Source: Candidatus Nitrosotenuis aquarius (GTDB lineage: Archaea; Thermoproteota; Nitrososphaeria; Nitrososphaerales; Nitrosopumilaceae). Taken from it: 64,000 bases of DNA. The notes beneath the pieces were generated by a model. It was not told where the DNA came from, did not search any database, and saw nothing but the letters and a program-made list of their open reading frames with translations. The stretch is taken from positions 1,633,208 to 1,697,207 of the forward strand of contig NZ_CP024808.1 in the NCBI RefSeq assembly GCF_002787055.1, given 5' to 3'. Below, in pieces: positions 26,759-34,324 of this stretch; position 1 is the stretch's first letter; each line of letters begins with the position of its first letter. The position numbers and the translations under genes are program-made.

Positions 26759-27322
26759 ATGGCACAGATGCCGGCATTAATCCCAAAAGAAGTTGAGATT
26801 CAGAGACTAAAGAAGATCTGGCTCATCGTTATTGCAATGGGATCCACAGCAGCATCCGTGGAAGTAGACAACTTCGTAGATGGTTCCTTACATCAAACCT
26901 CTATCAGAGACTCTGCATTCACACCAGCACACTGGTGGCTTTACTCTCACTTTGTGGCACTACCACTAGGTTGGGGTTCAGTTGCAATCTATGATAGAAA
27001 GGTACCAGTACTCAGAGGTCCAAACAACTCCATGAACACAGGCCTAAAGATGACCATTCTAGGTTACCTGGCAACCATGTTCACAATCGGAGTCAATGAA
27101 ATGTGGCACTTCTGGTTCGTAGAGGAAATCTTCGCAGTACCAAACCACTGGATGTTCAACATGGGTGTAGTAGTAGCATTCATGGGTGCTCTAGCATATG
27201 TCGTAAGAGTATATGCTAGACTAGTCGAACTAGGTGCAGAAACACCAGGTGAGAACCCATATGTTGCAGAAATGTACAAGATGGCCCTAGAAGGCAAACT
27301 GTACAGCAGAGCAATCCCATAA
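26759..27322 (+). CDS. amoC: Ammonia monooxygenase subunit C (archaeal AmoC)
   Basis: 187 residues, multi-pass membrane protein. D41-x3-H45-x12-H58 reproduces the CuC ligands of PmoC, and N113-x3-H117 with H130 corresponds to the CuD site region. Start confirmed by a TATA box at leaderless distance. A pyrimidine-rich terminator follows the stop. Forms the AMO core with AmoA and AmoB and oxidises ammonia to hydroxylamine at the membrane. Confidence 0.97.
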   Translation: MAQMPALIPKEVEIQRLKKIWLIVIAMGSTAASVEVDNFVDGSLHQTSIRDSAFTPAHWWLYSHFVALPLGWGSVAIYDRKVPVLRGPNNSMNTGLKMTILGYLATMFTIGVNEMWHFWFVEEIFAVPNHWMFNMGVVVAFMGALAYVVRVYARLVELGAETPGENPYVAEMYKMALEGKLYSRAIP

Positions 27323-27325
27323 AAC

Positions 27326-27347
27326 TCTCTTTTTCTCTTTATTTTCC
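27326..27347 (+). terminator. Pyrimidine-rich terminator after amoC
   Basis: CTCTCTTTTTCTCTTTATTTT just behind the amoC stop; no hairpin. The amoA terminator has nearly the same sequence. Confidence 0.6.
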
Positions 27348-27410
27348 AAGATCGACCCAGCCTGAGATTTTAAGAAAGACTTAAAAGCCAACTATCGATT
27401 ACAAATTCAA

Positions 27411-27773
27411 ATGACTCTACCAAAAGGATTTGGTTCAGGCGGCTCCGGCGGAGCATCAAGTGCCGATGTAGAGAAGATGATTGGCAGACGTGTAGAAAAC
27501 ATGACTGGCATAATCACCATTTCGTACATTGCAGCTTGGCTAGCAACCTTTGGCGGAACAGCAGCTGGATATTTCTATTATCCATGGGCTTATCCAACAC
27601 CAAGTGGTCACTATGCATTCATAGTCCTGACAATCATCGAAGCAATTGGCTATCTCTTCTGTGTTAAAGTAATGGAAGAAGGTACCAAGAAGAAGAGCAA
27701 CGGAATAGTAGGCGCAACACTGGCCGCAACCGCTGTTGGAACAATATTGATCTCTCTGTTCGTCGGAACATAG
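27411..27773 (+). CDS. amoX: AMO subunit AmoX
   Basis: 120 residues lying between amoC and amoA on the same strand, the conserved archaeal position of amoX. A glycine/serine-rich start (GFGSGGSGGASS) is followed by three membrane helices (~36-60, ~72-92, ~98-119). TTAAAAG at 27381-27387 is a TATA-like element 27 bases before the ATG, so it has its own promoter. AmoX has been reported as a true subunit of the archaeal AMO complex. Confidence 0.92.
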   Translation: MTLPKGFGSGGSGGASSADVEKMIGRRVENMTGIITISYIAAWLATFGGTAAGYFYYPWAYPTPSGHYAFIVLTIIEAIGYLFCVKVMEEGTKKKSNGIVGATLAATAVGTILISLFVGT

Positions 27774-27788
27774 GGAAAGTTCCTCGAC

Positions 27789-27818
27789 TTTTTCTTATTT
27801 TCATTTTTCAATTCTCTC
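27789..27818 (+). terminator. T-rich terminator after amoX
   Basis: Successive T-runs broken by single A or C bases start about 15 bases behind the amoX stop. Confidence 0.5.
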
Positions 27819-27867
27819 CTTAGGCGGTCCTGATCGCGCCGTTTACAATGCCAATAATTGTCTAAAA

Positions 27868-27876
27868 TTTTATATA
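27868..27876 (+). promoter_or_regulatory. TATA box of amoA
   Basis: TTTATATAC lies 24-32 bases before the amoA ATG at 27900, so the amoA transcript is predicted to be leaderless. It also argues against the longer in-frame start at 27858, which lies upstream of this element. Confidence 0.7.
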
Positions 27877-27899
27877 CTCACCACTGCCCTAACCGGTTA

Positions 27900-28550
27900 A
27901 TGGTCTGGCTTAGACGATGTACGCACTACTTGTTCATAGTAGTCGTAGCAGTCAACTCAACCCTGCTTACAATCAACGCAGGAGACTACATCTTCTACAC
28001 TGACTGGGCATGGACTTCGTATGTCGTGTTCTCAATATCACAGACATTGATGTTGGTGGTAGGTGCAACTTACTATCTGACATTTACCGGAGTTCCAGGA
28101 ACCGCAACATACTACGCGCTGATTATGACCGTGTATACATGGATCGCAAAAGGCGCATGGTTTGCTCTAGGTTACCCATATGACTTCATTGTTACACCAG
28201 TTTGGTTACCATCAGCAATGCTGATTGACTTAGCATACTGGGCTACAAAGAAGAACAAGCACTCACTGATACTATTCGGTGGTGTGTTGTGTGGAATGTC
28301 ACTGCCATTGTTCAACATGGTAAATCTAATTACCGTGGCTGATCCATTGGAGACTGCTTTCAAATATCCAAGACCAACATTGCCTCCATACATGACTCCA
28401 ATAGAACCCCAAGTGGGCAAGTTCTATAACAGTCCAGTTGCACTCGGTGCAGGCGCAGGCGCTGTATTATCAGTAACCTTTGCCGCTCTGGGATGTAAGC
28501 TGAATACGTGGACGTACAGATGGATGGCAGCTTGGTCCAAGTGGGACTAA
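27900..28550 (+). CDS. amoA: Ammonia monooxygenase subunit A (archaeal AmoA)
   Basis: 216 residues, the exact usual length, starting MVWLRRCTHYLFIVVVAVNS. Five to six membrane helices; the loop NAGDYIFYTDWAWTSY is the conserved archaeal AmoA segment. An extension to an ATG at 27858 (14 residues) is rejected because the family start and TATA box fit 27900. The sequence is of group I.1a type by eye. Own promoter and own pyrimidine-rich terminator. Confidence 0.98.
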   Translation: MVWLRRCTHYLFIVVVAVNSTLLTINAGDYIFYTDWAWTSYVVFSISQTLMLVVGATYYLTFTGVPGTATYYALIMTVYTWIAKGAWFALGYPYDFIVTPVWLPSAMLIDLAYWATKKNKHSLILFGGVLCGMSLPLFNMVNLITVADPLETAFKYPRPTLPPYMTPIEPQVGKFYNSPVALGAGAGAVLSVTFAALGCKLNTWTYRWMAAWSKWD

Positions 28551-28556
28551 AATCCT

Positions 28557-28584
28557 ACAACTCTCTTTTCTCTTGTTTTTTACT
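28557..28584 (+). terminator. Pyrimidine-rich terminator after amoA
   Basis: ACAACTCTCTTTTCTCTTG then TTTTTTACT follows the stop by a few bases, matching the tract behind amoC. Confidence 0.6.
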
Positions 28585-28810
28585 ATGACTAGCCGTAAGG
28601 CTTGATTTTTTCCAAGCAAAATGACCCTGTTTCTAATCGGAGATGAAATTATCTTTTGTGATTACTGAAATTGAGATTAATTTAGGCATCATTAGGATTC
28701 TTCTTGAGCCTAATAGTAAGCGATTGCGACAATCTGATTAACAAATGTTGCACATCTTGTGATCTTTTGTTGTCTTGTACCGGGATATGATTTGCTAGAA
28801 TCTTGTATTA
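28585..28810. other. Intergenic region between amoA and the adenine methyltransferase gene
   Basis: No coding frame of note. A short inverted repeat GCTTG-N8-CAAGC lies at about 28600-28617. No clear TATA box was assigned for the following gene. Nothing else seen. Confidence 0.4.
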
Positions 28811-29665
28811 TTGAGCCAGCACCAGATACTCTCAGTCGAACCAAAGCCATTTGTCAAGTGGGCGGGAGGAAAAAGGCAGCTAATCTCGGCAATCGACAGG
28901 CACATTCCGTCTGAATTTGGCACGTACTTTGAGCCATTTTTGGGAGGGGGGGCAGTACTGTTTCATCTGTTGAGCAAAAACCCCGCCGTGAAATGCAAGG
29001 TCTCTGATTTGAACTCTGACTTGGTATTGGCATATGTGACAATTCGCGACAAAGTGGACGAGCTGATTTCAGCACTGGAAAACCATGCAAAAAACTATCA
29101 CAAAAATCCAGACTCTTACTATTATGGCATAAGGGAAAGCGAGCCGACAGGCCAGATTGCCAAGGTCTCGCGATTACTATTCCTCAATAGGACCTGCTTT
29201 AACGGATTGTATCGAGTAAACAGCAAGGGAAAATTCAATGTCCCACTCGGGAGATACTCTAATCCAAATATCGTAAATGAGGAAAATTTGGTTGCCGTCA
29301 GCCACGTCTTGCAATCAAAAAGGATTCAGATTAGTTGTCGTGACTTTACCGCAGTTCTATCTGATGCCAAAAAAGGCGATTTTGTGTACTTTGATCCGCC
29401 ATACCAGCCAGTTAGCGACACTGCAAACTTTACCAGCTATACAAACCGCGACTTTACCTATTCTGACTTGGAAAAACTAGTCAAAGTATCTGAAAAGCTC
29501 TCAGACAAGGGCTGCAAGGTTTTGCATTCCAATTCCAATTCCAAGGAAGTAAAAGACCTATTTTCAAAGGGCTGGAAGGTAATCGAGGTTGCCGCCAATA
29601 GGGCGATAAACTCGGATTCTGCAAAAAGGACAGGCCAAAAAGAACTACTCATCAAAAATTATTAG
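28811..29665 (+). CDS. Orphan D12-class DNA adenine-N6 methyltransferase (Dam/MboIIA-like)
   Basis: 284 residues starting at a TTG. Motifs run in the D12 (alpha) order: KWAGGKRQL near the N-terminus, FEPFLGGGAVLF (motif I, SAM binding), LNRTCFNGLYRVN, and YFDPPYQP (catalytic DPPY) near residue 193. Members with this layout usually methylate GATC, but specificity cannot be read from sequence. No restriction endonuclease is adjacent, so it is probably an orphan methylase. It lies between the AMO locus and tRNA genes, a plausible insertion position. Confidence 0.9.
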   Translation: MSQHQILSVEPKPFVKWAGGKRQLISAIDRHIPSEFGTYFEPFLGGGAVLFHLLSKNPAVKCKVSDLNSDLVLAYVTIRDKVDELISALENHAKNYHKNPDSYYYGIRESEPTGQIAKVSRLLFLNRTCFNGLYRVNSKGKFNVPLGRYSNPNIVNEENLVAVSHVLQSKRIQISCRDFTAVLSDAKKGDFVYFDPPYQPVSDTANFTSYTNRDFTYSDLEKLVKVSEKLSDKGCKVLHSNSNSKEVKDLFSKGWKVIEVAANRAINSDSAKRTGQKELLIKNY

Positions 29666-29670
29666 AATAA

Positions 29671-29743
29671 GCTTCGAACGGGATCCGAACCCGCGACCTT
29701 TACCTTACCAAGGTAACGCTCTACCAGGCTGAGCTATCGAAGC
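29671..29743 (-). tRNA. tRNA-Thr(GGT)
   Basis: 73 bases. Acceptor GCTTCGA/TCGAAGC, D stem GCTC/GAGC, anticodon stem TTACC/GGTAA with loop TTGGTAA (anticodon GGT), T arm GCGGG-TTCGGAT-CCCGT, discriminator U. No intron, no encoded CCA. Confidence 0.96.
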
Positions 29744-29838
29744 GATAATTTTTTGCTCAATCAAATCCTAATTATACTTACTTGAGATGATCTGCAAAAA
29801 CATCAACTGTTAAATTTCAGCCAGAATTTAGCTATTTT

Positions 29839-29963
29839 GCAGGAGTCGCCGAGCCTGGCCAAAGTAAGCAACAAAAATTGCTTTTGGACGCGCGGGACTT
29901 AAGATCTAATAATGGGTGATCCCGTCTCTTAGGGGTTCGTGGGTTCAAATCCCACCTCCTGCA
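29839..29963 (+). tRNA. tRNA-Leu(TAA) with two introns
   Basis: Exons 29839-29864, 29890-29903 and 29919-29963 give an 85-base tRNA-Leu with a long variable arm, acceptor GCAGGAG/CTCCTGC and anticodon loop CTTAAGA (TAA). Intron 1 (29865-29889, 25 bases) lies in the 3' strand of the D stem (after G23). Its BHB is exact: CCAA/TTGG central helix, bulges AGT and ACG, inner helix AAGCAA/TTGCTT. Intron 2 (29904-29918, 15 bases) is at the canonical 37/38 site: central helix CUUA/UGGG with two G.U pairs, bulges AGA and UGA, outer helix CGGGA/UCCCG. Confidence 0.92.
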
Positions 29964-29970
29964 CCTTTTT

Positions 29971-30357
29971 CTATTTAGGATGCTTGATTCCGCGAGAATT
30001 CAAAACTTCGTAAACGTCTGGTAGCGAAAACACATAGCCAATATGTACACAGTCTTTTTCCTCGCAAAGCTGGCAGAACAGCTCGCCCTTTTGGATTGCA
30101 ACTTCGGCAATTCTGTTTTTGATGTTATCCTTTAGAACAACTCGGTCATCGTCCACTGCAACTTTTTCTATCTTTGGTGCATATCTTGCAAAGGTCTTGT
30201 CCTTTTGCATTGTCTGCTCTAACATGTAAGTCACATAACCTGAAAAGCTGTTAATTCCCTTCATTACTAGTTCGGACTTGTTCTTTTCAAATACGTCAAA
30301 GAACTTGTCATACACTTCTTCGGAGACCGTAATGGATTTGAAACCTGCTTTTGGCAT
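29971..30357 (-). CDS. Putative ribbon-helix-helix regulator with C-terminal Cys/His cluster
   Basis: 128 residues. The N-terminus (FKSITVSEEVYDKFFDVFEK) has the strand-helix shape of an RHH-like DNA-binding segment, though this is not certain. The C-terminal part has CQLCEEKDCVH, three Cys and one His that could bind zinc or sense redox. TTAAATA at about 30397-30403 is a TATA-like element. Two copies of a short element lie further upstream at 30423-30464 and may be its own operators. Confidence 0.5.
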   Translation of the reverse strand: MPKAGFKSITVSEEVYDKFFDVFEKNKSELVMKGINSFSGYVTYMLEQTMQKDKTFARYAPKIEKVAVDDDRVVLKDNIKNRIAEVAIQKGELFCQLCEEKDCVHIGYVFSLPDVYEVLNSRGIKHPK

Positions 30358-30422
30358 TTTACTTACCTATTACCGTACTTTAAGGTACCCTACTATTTAA
30401 CGTTTTTTGTAAGCGGGATCTT

Positions 30423-30464
30423 TTACCTCTTCGGTGAAAAATTGACCCTGTTACCTTTCGGTGA
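30423..30464. repeat. Duplicated element TTACC(N)TTCGGTGA upstream of the RHH-like gene
   Basis: TTACCTCTTCGGTGA (30423-30437) and TTACCTTTCGGTGA (30451-30464) differ by one inserted base and are spaced 28 bases start to start, i.e. about 2.7 helical turns. Both lie upstream of the TATA-like element of the RHH-like gene, the position expected for activator or repressor sites. Confidence 0.5.
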
Positions 30465-30468
30465 TAAC

Positions 30469-31011
30469 TCATTTGATAACACCATACTCTATATCATATT
30501 CAAATGGATAGCCGTTCTTTGTCATACAGTTAGGGCAAATTGTTATTAGGTGTTCCTTTATTCGTGGTTCCGTCATGGCATCATGATGAGGGTTTTCTTG
30601 TATTGTTATGCTATACCAAATCTGATTTTCTCTATTAATTGGAATCTCACACTCTCTGCAATAAAATGGATCTTTCGGCTCGATTGGTTTTTTGTTTCGC
30701 TTGATTGAATCTCGTCCAAACCAGAACAGACATTGCTCTTCATTACATTTAGGACAATTTCCTCTATACTCATATTCATGAACACCAAAAATGCGATTTG
30801 GTGACGCTATTGCATCTTTATTACCTCGTTCTCGTTCAAATTTTCTTATCATATCTGTTAACAACGCACTTCCTAGTGGTGTCATTCCTTTCATTGCAAC
30901 TTTACGTGGTTCCCATTTGACTTTTTTATGATTAAAAAATTCATCGCAATTCCAACATTGCATATCAACTGGTTCATTTTTGAAAAACTTCACATTAATC
31001 CTTAGTTGCAT
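30469..31011 (-). CDS. Multi-zinc-ribbon protein, unknown function
   Basis: 180 residues with four CxxC pairs (CWNC ~19, CPKC ~88, CREC ~118, CPNC ~160), enough for two zinc ribbons. The segments between are charged and mostly beta. No family recognised. Same strand as the RHH-like gene, separated by the repeat region. Could be nucleic-acid binding; this is inference. Confidence 0.6.
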   Translation of the reverse strand: MQLRINVKFFKNEPVDMQCWNCDEFFNHKKVKWEPRKVAMKGMTPLGSALLTDMIRKFERERGNKDAIASPNRIFGVHEYEYRGNCPKCNEEQCLFWFGRDSIKRNKKPIEPKDPFYCRECEIPINRENQIWYSITIQENPHHDAMTEPRIKEHLITICPNCMTKNGYPFEYDIEYGVIK

Positions 31012-31203
31012 TTTGAATTAAGGTTATCCATTTATTCTGGCCTTCAATTTTTACACCGCTAGCTTCGGCAGGGGTTTTCCCTTTCAAGCCCATGCGTGGT
31101 CAAGTAATTGTGGTAGATTTTGAATCAATAAAAGAAGTCAAATTTGTAGATGTGAATATCACATCAATAGCATAAATAATTAGGTCTGATAATAAAAGCG
31201 ACT

Positions 31204-32085
31204 TTGGCAAGAGGCTATTCATTACAAGAAATGCAAGAAAAACTAATCGAGGTTTTATCAGATTCCAAGACTGGATTATCTGGAGTAGAGATTGCAGAAA
31301 GACTCAAAGTTAACCGTGCAACAATGGCAAAATACCTCAATGTTTTTGCAGCAGAAGGAATAATCCGACAAAAAAACATTGGCAATGCAAATCTGTGGTT
31401 TGTAGATTTTGGAACAGAAACACTCCAGTTTCCTGCAGACTACTATAGGGTCAAAGAAAAATTCCTAGAACATTTGGTTTCAAACCAGCAACATCAAGCA
31501 TATCAATTGATTCGAAATTCGTTTCATTCTGGAGCAGACATTGCGACTCTGATAATCGAGGTAATCTTGCCGGCAATTGCATCTGTGGAGGACTTGTATC
31601 TCAAAGCCAAAATTGGCACATCCGAGGCAAAAATGCTTCGCGGAGTAATTGCAAACTCTATTCAAATTCTAAACTCACAAGAAGAGCCAGACACAAAAAG
31701 AAACACAGTCTTGCTTTCTACAGACCAATCAAGCGTTCTTTATTCACAAGCAGCATCTGCTGCACTTGCATCAAAGGGGTGGCAGATTTGGCAAGTAGGC
31801 GACGTGTCTGATTCTATTGGAGTACTGTATGATCTTGATTTGCAGAAATTCATCACAAAAATCTGGAAGCAAAAACAAGGAGCAATGGTAATCGCAATAT
31901 TTTCTGCAACAGAGGAAGGTGCAAAATTTTTCTCAGAATCAGCAAATTCAATCAAGCCCAAGTTTGGCAAAAATCTGCATGTTGTAGCTCATTCCAGAGC
32001 GCAAAAACAAGGAGTAAAGGCCGAATTTGCAAGCGAGAAACTGGAATCAGTCATACAATGGATAGACTCTATTTCTGGTTTGTAA
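31204..32085 (+). CDS. Winged-helix regulator with a corrinoid-protein-like C-terminal region
   Basis: 293 residues. Residues 1-75 are a winged helix (GLSGVEIAERLKVNRATMAKYL). Residues ~85-160 look like the four-helix cap of B12-binding modules (GADIATLIIEVILPAIASVEDLY), followed by an alternating strand/helix Rossmann-like region. The cobalamin DxHxxG motif is not seen, so the ligand could be lost or different. Start is a TTG at 31204; TAAATAATT at 31174-31182 is a TATA box at leaderless distance. Confidence 0.6.
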   Translation: MARGYSLQEMQEKLIEVLSDSKTGLSGVEIAERLKVNRATMAKYLNVFAAEGIIRQKNIGNANLWFVDFGTETLQFPADYYRVKEKFLEHLVSNQQHQAYQLIRNSFHSGADIATLIIEVILPAIASVEDLYLKAKIGTSEAKMLRGVIANSIQILNSQEEPDTKRNTVLLSTDQSSVLYSQAASAALASKGWQIWQVGDVSDSIGVLYDLDLQKFITKIWKQKQGAMVIAIFSATEEGAKFFSESANSIKPKFGKNLHVVAHSRAQKQGVKAEFASEKLESVIQWIDSISGL

Positions 32086-32090
32086 AATGG

Positions 32091-32181
32091 TGGGCCGAGA
32101 GAGATTCGAACTCTCGACCTTTCGATGTCTGAAAGGTTGTTTTATCAGTCGAACGCTCCAGCCAAGCTGAGCTACCGGCCC
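32091..32181 (-). tRNA. tRNA-Ile(GAT) with one intron
   Basis: Acceptor GGGCCGG/TCGGCCC, anticodon stem TTCGA/TCGAA, loop CTGATAA (anticodon GAT), T arm GAGAG-TTCGAAT-CTCTC. A 16-base intron (32127-32142) sits at the canonical 37/38 site with an ideal BHB: outer TTCGA/TCGAA, central CTGA/TCAG, bulges TAA and ACA. ACCA follows the acceptor stem (32088-32091), so CCA may be encoded. Confidence 0.95.
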
Positions 32182-32219
32182 TAAAAAAATCCAAATAAAA
32201 CGGACTTAAAAGTGTGTGG

Positions 32220-32771
32220 TCAGTTCTTCCATTTTATGGAGCAACCAATAGAAGGATCGAAATCTTTTGGAATTGGTTGACCTGCAAGTAATTTTTCTAC
32301 AGTTGCAATCATTGTTTTTTCCGTAGCCTTGTCTTCTGGCTTCATTGCATTGTCTATTTTCCCATGAAATACTAGCTTGCGCTCTTTGTTGAACAAAAAC
32401 GGATCTGGTGTGCATACTGCACCGTATTTTTTTGCCACTTGTTGTGTTTCATCTACCAAATACCAAAATGAGATTCCTCGCTGTTTTGCAAATTCCTTCA
32501 TGCTATCAAAGCTGTCGTCTGGATATGCAACTGCATCGTTGCTGTTGATTCCGACTACTGCCAGCTTTCCTTTGAACTTGTTTTGGACCTCGTTTATTGC
32601 GTCAACCTTTGCCTTGACATATGGACAGTGGTTGCACATGAAAATTACAAGAAGCGCATCATAGTCTTTGAAGCTAGCAAGTGAATGCTTTTTGTCGTCT
32701 ACTCCCAAAAGCTCAAAGTCTGGAGCAGAGTCGCCCTTTTTGAGTACCACTTGGGATTCCATTACGACCAT
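32220..32771 (-). CDS. Thioredoxin-fold protein (AhpC/TlpA-like)
   Basis: 183 residues. APDFELLGVDDKKHSL at the N-terminus and FMCNHCPYVKA with a CxxC (residues ~45-48) mark a thiol-disulfide oxidoreductase of the redoxin/TlpA-like group; the TPDPFLFNKERKLVFHG segment holds the usual cis-Pro region. Cytosolic (no signal peptide). Likely reductase or peroxidase; substrate unknown. Confidence 0.85.
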   Translation of the reverse strand: MVVMESQVVLKKGDSAPDFELLGVDDKKHSLASFKDYDALLVIFMCNHCPYVKAKVDAINEVQNKFKGKLAVVGINSNDAVAYPDDSFDSMKEFAKQRGISFWYLVDETQQVAKKYGAVCTPDPFLFNKERKLVFHGKIDNAMKPEDKATEKTMIATVEKLLAGQPIPKDFDPSIGCSIKWKN

Positions 32772-32857
32772 GTTGTGCGCAATTTGTTTTGCAAATAAAA
32801 ATTCTTGCCTAAATCAAAGACAACAATTAAAATCTGCACAACGGAGCCATTCCTTAA

Positions 32858-32929
32858 GGGCTGATAGTTCAGGGGTAGAATGCTCGCCTTGCACGCGAGA
32901 GGTCAGGGGTTCAAATCCCCTTCAGTCCA
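32858..32929 (+). tRNA. tRNA-Ala(TGC)
   Basis: 72 bases. Acceptor GGGCTGA/TCAGTCC, anticodon stem CTCGC/GCGAG with loop CTTGCAC (anticodon TGC), T arm AGGGG-TTCAAAT-CCCCT, discriminator A. The G3-U70 identity pair of alanine tRNAs is present. No intron. Confidence 0.96.
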
Positions 32930-33001
32930 TACATCGATCTTTTTTGCAAATCTGGGTCTGAGAGATGGATTTAAATATGATAATCAAAGTGGATTATCTT
33001 A

Positions 33002-33118
33002 ATGGCGATTCCACAAGTTGCAAGCGAATCAATCGCTGTATGGATACCAATGATTGTCGGTTTAGCTCCAGGATTAGTTTACTGGTTTGTTATTACCGGC
33101 ATGCGAAATAGAAAATAA
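33002..33118 (+). CDS. 38-residue single-helix membrane microprotein
   Basis: The ATG at 33002 opens MAIPQVASESIAVWIPMIVG, followed by a helix rich in V, L, Y, W and F and a basic end (MRNRK). One membrane helix (~11-33), positive-inside C-terminus. TTTAAATAT at 32970-32978 is a consensus TATA box 28 bases before the ATG, and a T-rich tract follows the stop (33119-33150). Size, topology and promoter strength suggest a small subunit of an abundant membrane complex, but no partner is known. Confidence 0.7.
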   Translation: MAIPQVASESIAVWIPMIVGLAPGLVYWFVITGMRNRK

Positions 33119-33226
33119 CCTCATTTCTTATCTTTTATTCTTAATTTTTGTAAAACCTTCTAGTCCACATTGTTTACAATGTGTAATTCCTCATGTGATT
33201 AATGTCTCCTGTGTAGGGAAATTGAA

Positions 33227-34300
33227 ATGAAAATATTCGTATTTGCTCTATTGTTCCTGCTCTTTCCAATAACTACTGTATTTGCCCAAGTAACTGATAC
33301 GCAATCCACGCTTGGGGTCAAGCTTACAAACACAGCCCCCTTCATCTACAAAGACGATGAAGGATATACTGTTGTAATCGGTGAAGTAGAGAACACAAAG
33401 AGCTTTCCAGTGAATAATGTCCGGGTTTGGGTCGGATTCTTTTCTGGCCAGGCAGCAGGCCCTGCTGGCGAAACTCCGCTAGAAACAGTAACTGGAACCA
33501 GCCTCTTGGAGGTGATTCCGGCAAAGGGCAAATCGCCATTTATCGTAAAATCTGAAACCCCAGACCCGGAAATTGCCGAAGTGACAATAAACATTCTGGG
33601 ATTCAATTCCGCTACACAAAAACAGCAACTCTTAGAAGTAAAACCGGGCGCGCTAGTCATTGGCGAAACAATTACCCTTGATGCGCAAATCACAAACACC
33701 GGCGCAAATCCTGCAGAAAACATCAGAGCACATCTAATTGGCTATGATGCGTTTAGTCCTCCAAGAATTGTGGGAATTCAAACCGTAACTCTGGATGAAA
33801 TCGCATCAAAGAAAACAGGAAAAGTATCATTTGATGCTGTAATGGACAACAGAGCATCGTCGTTTAAAGTGATTGCAGAATCTGATGGTTTACAATCCAA
33901 GATGACAAATGTGGACGAAGTATCGCTAGAATCGCCAACTCGACTAATCACAATAAATGATGTTGAGGTGTTGGGTTCTGATGGAGAGAGAATTTCCAAA
34001 ATCAAGATTGGCCAAACCGTAGACATTTCAAGCCAGCTCTCAATATTTGCCTCGTCTGATACTCCCGAGCAAGACTATGTGTACTATGTCCAAGTGAGGC
34101 AGTTTGGCGAAAAACCACAGGTAGAGTTCTTGGGATTTACCGAAGGCAAGTTTGACTCGACAGATCCGCAAACAGCAACAGTAAGCTGGACTCCACAAAG
34201 CGAGGGCGGATTCTTCATTGAGACATATGTCTGGGATCTGGACGCAGTGGCGCTTGCAGCCCCAAGCAAGACAATATCTGTCATACTGGTAACACCATAA
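33227..34300 (+). CDS. Secreted beta-rich protein, unknown function
   Basis: 357 residues. A signal peptide (MKIFVFALLFLLFPITTVFA) precedes at least two Ig-like/CARDB-like beta domains (~30-125 and ~135-240) and a third (~250-355), judged from repeated alternating strands such as VVIGEVENTKSFPVNNVRVWV. No C-terminal anchor. Many thaumarchaeal surface proteins look like this; function unknown. Confidence 0.75.
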   Translation: MKIFVFALLFLLFPITTVFAQVTDTQSTLGVKLTNTAPFIYKDDEGYTVVIGEVENTKSFPVNNVRVWVGFFSGQAAGPAGETPLETVTGTSLLEVIPAKGKSPFIVKSETPDPEIAEVTINILGFNSATQKQQLLEVKPGALVIGETITLDAQITNTGANPAENIRAHLIGYDAFSPPRIVGIQTVTLDEIASKKTGKVSFDAVMDNRASSFKVIAESDGLQSKMTNVDEVSLESPTRLITINDVEVLGSDGERISKIKIGQTVDISSQLSIFASSDTPEQDYVYYVQVRQFGEKPQVEFLGFTEGKFDSTDPQTATVSWTPQSEGGFFIETYVWDLDAVALAAPSKTISVILVTP

Positions 34301-34324
34301 ATTCATCTTTGTGTATCTGGTAGT

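Noticed and set aside
27858..27899. Longer start for amoA adding 14 residues
   Set aside because: Lies upstream of the TATA box and does not match the standard archaeal AmoA N-terminus MVWLRRCTHY.
28600..28617. Short inverted repeat after amoA as a hairpin terminator
   Set aside because: Archaeal termination here is explained by the preceding T-rich tract; a 5-bp stem with an 8-base loop is not convincing.
31093..31180. Apparent short plus-strand frame starting MRGQVIVVDFESIKEV near 31092
   Set aside because: After the first 16 codons the frame loses any protein-like pattern and there is no TATA box; treated as non-coding.
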